DNA of 5,219 nucleotides from Nanosynbacter sp. (GCA_029975625.1 JARKOR010000130.1:1-5219), one strand, 5' to 3'. Positions 1 to 4,161 are shown, numbered from the stretch's first letter. Numbers and translations are program-made. The notes: a model not told the origin generated them from the letters alone.

Positions 1-583
1 ACGCCAGAAATGGTGGAAAAAATAGCCTAAATAGGCTGATTCGATTGTTTGCGGGAAAAAAATCGGCCCAGATCCGCGAAATTTTAATCAGCGAGTCAGC
101 TTGGGAAGAAATGACCTGCTTATTCGCACCTTCCCTAAAACACCACTCTGGGTGTGCATCATTTAGCAATTCAGCCATTTTGCGCTTAGTCATCCCCCGC
201 CCTTCATAGCGTTGCCGGAGAATGCAAATCAATCCTGGATGCTCTGCCAGCACCTCACTTATGACTCGATCAATACATAACGCCTCTGCATCAGTACAAT
301 GCGCCAGCCAGCTCTTTTGCTTGCCGTTGATCATCTCTCGCAAAAACGCTTCCAGCTCAGCTTTCTCTATTCCCGCTTTTTTCATTCTGCGCAGGGCTTC
401 ATTAATGGCTGTTTTCGTCAGTTTTTTGGATGCCAACAACTGATTGAACATATTCCCTGACCTGCCACCGCCAATATACGACCAGCGCCCCCACATACGT
501 AGTTTTCCCTGAATCCAGACACTTTCCAGCGTGGTGAGGCGAAGGTGTTCTCCGCTTTTTCCTGTATTCGTTGGGTAAATCAT
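1..583 (-). CDS. DUF1133 family phage protein (partial, 3' end off window)
   Basis: This gene starts at ATG 583-581, reads leftward and stays open to base 1, so 194 codons are visible and the stop is missing. The protein begins MIYPTNTGKSGEHLRL and continues with a Trp/Gly-rich block (VWIQGKLRMWGRWSYIGGG). I recognise it as the DUF1133 family of lambdoid prophages, usually about 175-200 residues and encoded late in the early operon where Q-type antiterminators sit. The stretch LRQRYEGRGMTKRKMAELL (about residues 121-140) looks like a helix-turn-helix or sigma-region-4-like segment, so a late-gene regulator role is plausible but inferred. Its ATG overlaps the TGA of the upstream DUF1364 gene (ATGA), which suggests translational coupling. 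The last 20 or so codons (Phe/Pro-rich, after a run of seven T) look unlike a folded domain and may be out of frame. Confidence 0.75.
   Translation of the reverse strand, partial: MIYPTNTGKSGEHLRLTTLESVWIQGKLRMWGRWSYIGGGRSGNMFNQLLASKKLTKTAINEALRRMKKAGIEKAELEAFLREMINGKQKSWLAHCTDAEALCIDRVISEVLAEHPGLICILRQRYEGRGMTKRKMAELLNDAHPEWCFREGANKQVISSQADSLIKISRIWADFFPANNRISLFRLFFPPFLA
17..37 (-). terminator. Weak terminator-like hairpin in the 3' part of the DUF1133 gene
   Basis: On the minus strand AGCCT-ATTT-AGGCT (24-37) forms a 5-6 bp stem and is followed by A then TTTTTT (22-17). The stem is short and the hairpin lies inside the open reading frame as read here, so it is only a weak candidate. It would make more sense as a terminator if the gene actually ends near here because of a frameshift in the upstream run of seven T. 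Confidence 0.25.
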
Positions 584-870
584 AAATGACCTTTCTTTCT
601 CCAGATTTCTTGTGTGCGAAAAACCCCTTCAGCATGCATCAGGCGCAATTCTTCTTTGGTGTAATCGCTGGTTTTTACCCGCCCGTCGATTAGATCGTGG
701 CATGAGCTACAGGCTATCGCCGCCTGCATATCGTGTGGTTTTGTCGCTGTTCCGCACGTCCCCGCCAGCCTGTAATGCGCCAGCACAGAGGTTTCGGGAT
801 TGTGATTGCAGTAGCCAGGGATTCTGATCTGGCACATCTGGCCTTTAGCCGCTTTACGTAAATTCACCAT
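580..870 (-). CDS. YbcO-like DUF1364 putative nuclease
   Basis: A 96-residue protein, the same length as YbcO of prophage DLP12 and matching that family by eye: NLRKAAKG at the start, then RIPGYCN, PETSVLAHYRL, GTKP-like TATKP and IACSSCHDLIDGR. Four cysteines (C13, C21, C54, C57) are placed to bind one zinc, and H32 and H58 fit an HNH-type metal-dependent nuclease core, which is what the family has been proposed to be. Nuclease activity is inferred from the family. The start ATG (870-868) shares one base with the TAA of the preceding gene (TAATG), and its own TGA overlaps the ATG of the DUF1133 gene. It therefore sits in a tightly coupled three-gene unit. In other lambdoid phages this family lies in the nin-type region with recombination functions. 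Confidence 0.85.
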   Translation of the reverse strand: MVNLRKAAKGQMCQIRIPGYCNHNPETSVLAHYRLAGTCGTATKPHDMQAAIACSSCHDLIDGRVKTSDYTKEELRLMHAEGVFRTQEIWRKKGHL

Positions 871-1262
871 TACGCAAACTCCAGTAGTTGTGCGGCCACA
901 TTTTCAACTTCCTCCTGAGAGGAGAATTTACGGAACAGAATCCAGTTCCACAGCACATTCAGTACAGATTTATAAACCTGCTGAAACTCGACTTCGTCCA
1001 TATTCGCAAAAGCGATGGATTTTGCCCGACGCCCACGGCTACCGTCCGGATAAATATGCTCGGTGTAAAATCCGGCCTGAATGGTTACCCACTCGCGGAA
1101 AGCCTCAAACGACTTTAGCAACGCCGTATCCCGGGTTCTACGAGTCGCAACGGTGTTAAGGTATTGCTCTGCGGCATCACTCAGGGCTGGCGTGTGTTCC
1201 CGACCAACTGATTCGCACAGGTAATCAGCTATGTACAGTTGCATGTATGGTAATGCGGCCAT
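870..1262 (-). CDS. Fused gene: YdaU N-terminus joined to DUF1367 C-terminal part
   Basis: A 130-residue reading frame. Residues 1-15 (MAALPYMQLYIADYL) are the start of Rac YdaU, a DUF1376 protein. From residue 16 the sequence changes to the C-terminal part of a DUF1367 phage protein (recognised from KSFEAFREWVTIQAGF, KSIAFANMDEVEFQ, NVLWNWILFRKF, ENVAAQLLEFA). Full YdaU is about 285 residues, and DUF1367 proteins carry a longer N-terminal half that is absent here. The simplest explanation is a deletion joining the 5' end of ydaU in frame to the 3' end of a DUF1367 gene, with the join near base 1218. ATG 1262 is preferred over ATG 1313 (17 codons longer) because it is the native ydaU start and has GGGG a few bases upstream. 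It follows ydaT after about 63 bases. Function is unknown for either parent fragment in this form. Confidence 0.8.
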   Translation of the reverse strand: MAALPYMQLYIADYLCESVGREHTPALSDAAEQYLNTVATRRTRDTALLKSFEAFREWVTIQAGFYTEHIYPDGSRGRRAKSIAFANMDEVEFQQVYKSVLNVLWNWILFRKFSSQEEVENVAAQLLEFA

Positions 1263-1325
1263 AATTGCCCCGTATGATGCTGCCCGGTGGCTTAGAATAA
1301 GCACAAACAGCATGGAAACTTTTGC

Positions 1326-1748
1326 TTAATGAACAATGACAGAATCGTCGGAAGAACCGCCGCCGCTGAAATGCGCTTTCCGGTAAACGGCTTGGACTGC
1401 ATCATCATGCGCATCAATTGCCGTACTTAACGCTTCCTGCGCCGCCAGTAATGCACGGCGTTCCAGGGTATCGAAGATGCAGAGTCGGTGACGCAGCTCG
1501 CGCGGAAGGATTGCCAGAATTGCTGGGATCAGCTTCTGAATTTTTTCTCTTTGCGTTTTCGTTTCACCTTTCAACCAACGGTGATAGATATTCTGCTGAT
1601 TGTTCCAGTCCTTGCCTGGAACCAGGGGCAATTCGCCGCCCCCCTGGCGCAGATATTCTTCAGTAATTGCATTGGCTACCCATGCCTGCCCTTTTTCGGC
1701 TGCTAGGGCAAACAACACTGATTCGATGTGCTCATGCTTGATTTTCAT
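1326..1748 (-). CDS. ydaT: YdaT, Rac prophage DNA-binding regulator / toxin-family protein
   Basis: A 140-residue protein, the length of Rac YdaT, recognised from MKIKHEHIESVLFALAAEKG through the C-terminal GGGSSDDSVIVH. The family was named as a toxin because overexpression harms cells. Related proteins in other prophages are described as DNA-binding functional equivalents of lambda CII, so a role in the lysis-lysogeny decision is likely. The basic stretch around residues 60-70 (KGETKTQREKIQK) and the following helical region are consistent with DNA binding. The start is supported by AGAGG about ten bases upstream of ATG 1748. It lies 22 bases after the full-length ydaS frame and is presumably transcribed from PR under RacR control. 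The frame is intact, in contrast with its partner ydaS. Because translation of ydaS stops early, some polarity on ydaT is possible. Confidence 0.9.
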   Translation of the reverse strand: MKIKHEHIESVLFALAAEKGQAWVANAITEEYLRQGGGELPLVPGKDWNNQQNIYHRWLKGETKTQREKIQKLIPAILAILPRELRHRLCIFDTLERRALLAAQEALSTAIDAHDDAVQAVYRKAHFSGGGSSDDSVIVH

Positions 1749-1770
1749 GAATCATTTGCCTCTTGATGTT

Positions 1771-2067
1771 TCAGGTATGATCAAATGAGGATTTGTTACT
1801 GTCATTTAGTTGCTTCACTGACATATTCTGCGAACAACATGCCGAACGTCGTAAATATGACCAGTCAATATCAGGACGAAGTTCTTCTCACAGAACCTCA
1901 CCTCTTGTTGCACGTTCAATTGCTGGACATCTCTCGGCAGGCAATTGACGTACCCCTTTGATCCATTGATTTACGCTTGGAGGTGATACACCTAAAAGCC
2001 TAGCCATTGCTGATTGCCCACCGACAACAGCACAAGCTTGCTTGAATGAATAGTTCTCTTTTTTCAT
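1771..2067 (-). pseudogene. ydaS: YdaS, Cro-like regulator, interrupted by a TGA at codon 60
   Basis: The frame from ATG 2067-2065 to TGA 1773-1771 spans exactly 98 codons, the length of Rac YdaS. In-frame TGA 1890-1888 replaces codon 60, which I recall as Cys (VLCEELRPDIDW) in the intact protein. The product is thus cut to 59 residues. Those keep the helix-turn-helix (about residues 17-40: GGQSAMARLLGVSPPSVNQW) and lose the conserved EELRPDIDWSYLRR block. YdaS acts as a Cro-type repressor made divergently from RacR and is toxic in K-12 when RacR is removed. GGAG (2079-2076) lies eight bases before the start, and PR is directly upstream. The rest of the frame is clean, so the mutation is probably recent. 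The truncated peptide might still bind DNA, but loss of the C-terminal block probably harms folding or dimer formation. Confidence 0.88.
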
Positions 2068-2093
2068 CGAATGAACTCCAAAAACACACAGAA

Positions 2094-2123
2094 ATATTAG
2101 GCGACGCCTAACGCAATTGTCAA
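2094..2123 (-). promoter_or_regulatory. PR promoter for ydaS-ydaT
   Basis: On the minus strand TTGACA (2123-2118, perfect -35) is followed after 18 bases by TAATAT (2099-2094, -10, 4/6). Transcription would start near 2087 and run into ydaS after about 20 bases. The perfect operator repeat at 2097-2111 lies over the spacer and -10, and the second repeat (2124-2136) abuts the -35. A repressor bound there should block polymerase. The same layout is seen at PL downstream of racR. Confidence 0.75.
2097..2111. promoter_or_regulatory. Operator 1 (OR1-like), perfect inverted repeat
   Basis: TTAGGCGACGCCTAA is a perfect 15-base palindrome around a central A, with core TAGGC-3-GCCTA. It overlaps the spacer and -10 of PR. 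It is the best match to a motif repeated five to six times around racR, so it is most likely the strongest RacR (or YdaS) site. Confidence 0.8.
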
Positions 2124-2136
2124 TAGGCTGTGCCTA
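2124..2136. promoter_or_regulatory. Operator 2 (OR2-like)
   Basis: TAGGC-TGT-GCCTA, perfect half-sites with a 3-base centre. It lies 26 bases (centre to centre) from operator 1, about two and a half helical turns, and directly abuts the PR -35. Confidence 0.78.
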
Positions 2137-2148
2137 ATGCGGTAAGAG

Positions 2149-2161
2149 TAGGGATTGCCTA
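2149..2161. promoter_or_regulatory. Operator 3 (OR3-like), one mismatch
   Basis: TAGGG-ATT-GCCTA differs from the core motif at one position and is centred 25 bases from operator 2. It lies closest to racR, about 30 bases before its start, where occupancy would be expected to autoregulate racR. I could not pick a convincing racR promoter (PRM) in this stretch. Confidence 0.65.
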
Positions 2162-2190
2162 ATGTAATGCGCATAGGAGAATATTAAGCA

Positions 2191-2667
2191 ATGCTTAGTG
2201 GTAAAGACTTAGGCCGAGCGATAGAGCAGGCCATTAACAAAAAAATCGCATCGGGATCCGTCAAATCAAAGGCGGAGGTCGCACGCCACTTCAAAGTCCA
2301 ACCACCATCAATTTATGACTGGATTAAGAAAGGCTCTATAAGTAAAGATAAACTTCCAGAATTATGGCGTTTCTTTTCTGATGTTGTTGGTCCAGAGCAT
2401 TGGGGGCTTAACGAATACCCCATACCAACCCCCACCAATTCAGATACAAAAAGTGAACTTTTAGATATAAACAACCTTTATCAAGCAGCCTCTGATGAAA
2501 TAAGAGCGATTGTAGCTTTCCTGTTATCTGGAAATGCTACAGAACCAGATTGGGTTGACCACGATGTTCGCGCCTATATAGCAGCGATGGAAATGAAAGT
2601 GGGTAAGTATCTGAAAGCTCTAGAATCTGAACGGAAAAGCCAGAACATCACAAAAACTGGAACTTAA
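2191..2667 (+). CDS. racR: RacR, Rac prophage repressor
   Basis: A 158-residue protein, full length for Rac RacR and recognised throughout (GKDLGRAIEQAINKK at the start, DIRAYIAA-like VRAYIAAMEM near the end). A helix-turn-helix occupies roughly residues 25-50 (SKAEVARHFKVQPPSIYDW, with recognition helix PPSIYDWIKK). The C-terminal half (about residues 90-150) is helical and presumably mediates oligomerisation. In K-12, RacR represses the divergent ydaS-ydaT genes, and loss of RacR is lethal because YdaS is toxic. AGGAG (2175-2179) lies about ten bases upstream of ATG 2191. The gene lies between two clusters of the TAGGC-3-GCCTA repeat, one upstream over PR and one downstream over PL, so a single repressor could control both arms as lambda CI does. 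The frame is intact. In this copy the main known toxic target, ydaS, is already truncated. Confidence 0.93.
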   Translation: MLSGKDLGRAIEQAINKKIASGSVKSKAEVARHFKVQPPSIYDWIKKGSISKDKLPELWRFFSDVVGPEHWGLNEYPIPTPTNSDTKSELLDINNLYQAASDEIRAIVAFLLSGNATEPDWVDHDVRAYIAAMEMKVGKYLKALESERKSQNITKTGT

Positions 2668-2681
2668 ACTTATATGGTCTG

Positions 2682-2708
2682 ACGGAAAACTCCTGGATTC
2701 CGTTATTT
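2682..2708 (+). terminator. Possible weak terminator of racR
   Basis: ACGGAA (2682-2687) pairs with TTCCGT (2698-2703) across a ten-base loop, and TATTT follows. The stem is short and A/T-rich at its top, so termination would be inefficient. The position just after the racR stop is what supports the call. Confidence 0.3.
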
Positions 2709-2745
2709 AACCCCCCCATCACTTTCTGCTGTCGCCATCACCTAT

Positions 2746-2758
2746 TAGGTTACGCTCA
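2746..2758. promoter_or_regulatory. Degenerate third operator of the PL cluster (OL3-like)
   Basis: TAGGT-TAC-GCTCA matches the core TAGGC-3-GCCTA at seven of ten half-site positions, and also carries the flanking T and A. Its centre is 19 bases from the next repeat instead of 25-26. It may be a weak RacR site or chance. Confidence 0.3.
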
Positions 2759-2764
2759 AAACAT

Positions 2765-2777
2765 TAGGCATAGCCTA
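2765..2777. promoter_or_regulatory. Operator of the PL cluster (OL2-like)
   Basis: TAGGC-ATA-GCCTA, perfect half-sites, ending immediately before the TTGACA of PL. This is the same position that operator 2 holds relative to the PR -35. Confidence 0.78.
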
Positions 2778-2806
2778 TTGACAATCAATTAGGCATTACC
2801 TATAGT
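2778..2806 (+). promoter_or_regulatory. PL promoter
   Basis: TTGACA (2778-2783) and TATAGT (2801-2806) are separated by 17 bases. The -35 is perfect, the -10 matches 5 of 6 positions and the spacing is optimal, making this the strongest promoter visible in the window. Transcription would begin near 2813 and run rightward through ydaG, ydaF, kilR, ydaE, racC and recE. Operators lie over the spacer/-10 (2790-2802) and against the -35 (2765-2777), so it should be tightly repressed by RacR in the lysogen. Confidence 0.82.
2790..2802. promoter_or_regulatory. Operator of the PL cluster (OL1-like), one mismatch
   Basis: TAGGC-ATT-ACCTA has one mismatch to the core motif and sits in the PL spacer, touching the -10. 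It is centred 25 bases from the neighbouring repeat, the same phasing as in the PR cluster. Confidence 0.72.
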
Positions 2807-2835
2807 TCCAGCATACCACCCACCCCGCCCCACAG

Positions 2836-2960
2836 AACGCCGGGCAATACTTCGAGTTACCAGGCAGTGGTAAGGGGTTAAGTAGCCAGCCCGAGGCGTA
2901 TGAACATGACGGCGGGATTCAAATTTTGCAGTGCAGCAGTTAGTTCCGCCACCCGGCGTT
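2836..2960 (+). ncRNA. Structured PL leader RNA, candidate antitermination element
   Basis: AACGCCGGG (2836-2844) is perfectly complementary to CCCGGCGTT (2952-2960), giving a 9 bp helix that closes a 125-base domain near the 5' end of the PL transcript. Inside it, TTACCA-GGCAG-TGGTAA (2857-2873) is a perfect 6 bp hairpin. CCCG (2890-2893) can pair with CGGG (2913-2916), or alternatively GGCGG (2911-2915) with CCGCC (2946-2950). Leaders at this position in lambdoid phages carry nut sites (for N) or, in HK022, put RNAs that act on polymerase without a protein. I see no N-type gene here, so a put-like role is an inference. A regulatory role in ydaG translation is the alternative. Confidence 0.5.
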
Positions 2961-2975
2961 AAGGGGAGAGATAAG

Positions 2976-3110
2976 ATGGTGCATTACGAAGTAGTTCAGT
3001 ATTTGATGGATTGTTGCGGTATCACTTACAACCAGGCTGTGCAGGCTTTACGCAGCAACGACTGGGATCTCTGGCAGGCAGAAGTCGCTATACGTAGCAA
3101 CAAGATGTGA
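2976..3110 (+). CDS. ydaG: YdaG, small Rac protein with UBA-like pattern
   Basis: A 44-residue protein identical in length to Rac YdaG (starts MVHYEVVQYLMDCCG, ends AIRSNKM). The function is not known. The pattern CGITYNQAVQALRSNDWDLWQAEVAIR (split here: G-I-T, then A-x2-AL, then N-x-WDL, then A) resembles the three-helix UBA/TAP-C/EF-Ts N-terminal fold, where a Gly loop, an AL pair and a WD(x)A segment recur. This is an observation by eye. A strong ribosome binding site (AAGGGGAG, 2961-2968) precedes ATG 2976. It is the first gene of the PL transcript, right after the structured leader, and is followed after 10 bases by ydaF. A protein this small probably acts by binding a host or phage partner. 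Confidence 0.85.
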   Translation: MVHYEVVQYLMDCCGITYNQAVQALRSNDWDLWQAEVAIRSNKM

Positions 3111-3120
3111 GATTCGCAAA

Positions 3121-3276
3121 ATGCAAAAAATCGACCTCGGCAACAACGAATCCCTGGTGTGCGGCGTGTTCCCCAACCAGGATGGAACGTTCACTGCCAT
3201 GACGTATACCAAAAGCAAAACATTTAAAACCGAAACTGGTGCGCGCCGATGGTTGAAGAAGCACACAGTAAGCTAA
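3121..3276 (+). CDS. ydaF: YdaF, DUF1391-type small Rac protein
   Basis: A 51-residue protein the length of Rac YdaF (starts MQKIDLGNNESLVCG, ends RRWLKKHTVS). The family has no established function. The layout suggests two or three beta strands (SLVCGVF, FTAMTYT, KTFKT) followed by a short basic helix (GARRWLKKH), a common small-phage-protein arrangement that may bind nucleic acid or protein. It begins 10 bases after ydaG. Its ribosome binding site is weak (GTGAG about ten bases upstream), so translation may depend on coupling to ydaG. Its stop overlaps the convergent sieB stop by four bases (3273-3276), so PL transcription continues directly into the antisense strand of sieB. Confidence 0.82.
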   Translation: MQKIDLGNNESLVCGVFPNQDGTFTAMTYTKSKTFKTETGARRWLKKHTVS

Positions 3277-3761
3277 CGATTAAAACGTCTACTCCTGCTG
3301 TTCCAGAATAACTTCATAAAATGGGAGTATTTTTCGGTGACGAGATAATAAGAACAGTTTGCGCTATCACTCTGATGTTGAATGATGCCCTTCCGTTCTA
3401 ATTTTTTCATAACCGGGTTACGGCAAGGAGAAGTGATAATAAGATTTCCTGTTTTAAGGAAATCTTTAAATACAGCGATTTCTTTCTCAGATAAACGAAG
3501 CAATACTCGTTGCTCTGGTAGTAATGAATAATGCTTTTGAATATGTGCTCGCAATCTTGAGAAGGAAATGGCGACCACGAAAGAAAAGGCAAAAACGATA
3601 ATCTGAAAGAGCCAAGGTATTTCAGTATAAGCGTTGAATGCGACAGTAAACTCTTTCGGTATCAGCCAGAGAGTGAGACCAAAAATGATAATCGTATACA
3701 TAAGTCTTTCGAGTGGCTCGTTAGCAAAAAGTTTCAACAATGGAGTAAATACATCCAACAT
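3273..3761 (-). CDS. sieB: SieB, superinfection exclusion protein B
   Basis: A 162-residue inner-membrane protein matching Rac SieB (starts MLDVFTPLLKLFANEP, ends FWNSRSRRFNR). Two hydrophobic segments, about residues 20-34 (LMYTIIIFGLTLWLI) and 49-67 (PWLFQIIVFAFSFVVAISF), anchor it. The rest is a cytoplasmic basic domain resembling a winged helix (about 84-155). In lambda and P22, SieB aborts infection by certain other lambdoid phages by halting macromolecular synthesis. It is the only gene here opposing the PL transcript, as expected for a function expressed in the lysogen. Start 3761 has GAGAG (3774-3770) eight bases upstream. The frame continues open to ATG 3884, giving a 203-codon version, and in P22 sieB makes two in-frame products. 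I found no convincing promoter. Confidence 0.9.
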   Translation of the reverse strand: MLDVFTPLLKLFANEPLERLMYTIIIFGLTLWLIPKEFTVAFNAYTEIPWLFQIIVFAFSFVVAISFSRLRAHIQKHYSLLPEQRVLLRLSEKEIAVFKDFLKTGNLIITSPCRNPVMKKLERKGIIQHQSDSANCSYYLVTEKYSHFMKLFWNSRSRRFNR

Positions 3762-3830
3762 ATCAATAACTCTCAACTGTAAGGGTATTGAAATGTTAAC
3801 ACAAGCTCTCGCTGTAGGGGTATAGCCGAG

Positions 3831-3867
3831 ACCACCGAAGCCCGGAGGTGGTGAAATAAAACCGGGC
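3831..3867. other. Potential H-type RNA pseudoknot
   Basis: ACCACC (3831-3836) pairs with GGTGGT (3847-3852). The loop of that hairpin contains GCCCGG (3840-3845), which is perfectly complementary to CCGGGC (3862-3867). The two 6 bp helices interlock with loops of 3, 1 and 9 bases, a textbook H-type pseudoknot. It could form in the PL transcript (between antisense-sieB and the DicF-like RNA) or, on the other strand, in the sieB leader. Confidence 0.45.
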
Positions 3868-3962
3868 ACAACACGAAGGCGCATTTCCGATATCCATAAA
3901 GAGTCGGTCTTGTCTGTTAAATTTAAATGGTGGGAGTGCGCCTCCGGTTGTAAATAACGACA

Positions 3963-4027
3963 TTGCTGTGTGTAGTCCTGGCGGCATCAGTTTTTTTCTT
4001 GAAGTTCGGCTGATGTCCGCCCTTTTT
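3963..4027 (+). ncRNA. DicF-like small RNA ending in an intrinsic terminator
   Basis: The 3' hairpin GGCGGCATCAG (3980-3990) pairs with CTGATG-T-CCGCC (4010-4021), giving 11 bp with one bulged T and a 19-base loop. CTTTTT (4022-4027) follows, so it is a strong intrinsic terminator in the PL direction. The 5' half (GGCGGCATCAGTTTTT) and 3' end (CCGCCC) resemble DicF RNA of the Qin prophage, which begins its hairpin GGCGGTATCAGTTTT and ends GCCGCCC. DicF is processed from an operon transcript and represses ftsZ translation. DicF-like copies are known in other prophages. The 5' boundary is a guess, and the region that would pair with targets (upstream of 3980) differs from what I recall of DicF, so targets are unknown. 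Confidence 0.6.
3980..4027 (+). terminator. Intrinsic terminator upstream of kilR
   Basis: This is the 11 bp GC-rich stem with one bulge plus CTTTTT described under the DicF-like RNA. It stands between PL and kilR, so kilR, ydaE, racC and recE should need antitermination or read-through for high expression. Confidence 0.75.
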
Positions 4028-4146
4028 AAAGTGAATTTTGTGATGCGGTGAATGCGGCTAAGCGCACGTGGCACAGTTAAAAGTCATGTTAGTCCTTATT
4101 GGTTTGGGTGGGAAAGCCGACTGTAATTGTTAACTGGTTGCAGTCA

Positions 4147-4161
4147 CCTGGAGGCACCAGG
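4147..4161 (+). other. Hairpin in the kilR leader
   Basis: CCTGG-AGGCA-CCAGG is a perfect 5 bp stem with a 5-base loop about 40 bases before kilR. The surrounding words (GCAGTCACCTGGAGGCACC) recur, from memory, in PL operons of other lambdoid phages, so it may be a conserved processing or translation-control element. Confidence 0.4.

Larger units (their letters stand above)
2668..2975. other. Intergenic control region between racR and ydaG
   Basis: This 308-base stretch has no convincing gene. In order it holds a weak hairpin after racR (2682-2708), two clear and one degenerate operator repeat (2746-2802), the strong PL promoter (2778-2806), and a structured leader RNA (2836-2960) ending just before the ydaG ribosome binding site. 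A run of seven C at 2711-2717 has no obvious role. Confidence 0.8.

Noticed and set aside
24..37. AGCCTAAATAGGCT as another RacR operator
   Set aside because: The half-sites are in the opposite order (GCCTA then TAGGC) from the TAGGC-3-GCCTA operators, and the site is not near a promoter.
222..827. Plus-strand open frames at 222-443 and 612-827, and the minus frame at 402-635
   Set aside because: They overlap the recognised DUF1133 and DUF1364 genes in other frames, have no recognisable product and no good ribosome binding site.
1263..1313. Upstream start (ATG 1313) for the YdaU-DUF1367 fusion
   Set aside because: The added 17 residues are not part of YdaU, and the GGGG site favours ATG 1262.
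3776..3804. Minus-strand TTGTGT-17-TACAGT as a sieB promoter
   Set aside because: Transcription would begin near 3769, after or inside the GAGAG ribosome binding site, leaving a leader too short for start 3761.
3796..4074. Minus-strand 92-codon open frame
   Set aside because: It covers the structured RNA region (the reverse of the DicF-like hairpin), and no protein family is recognisable.
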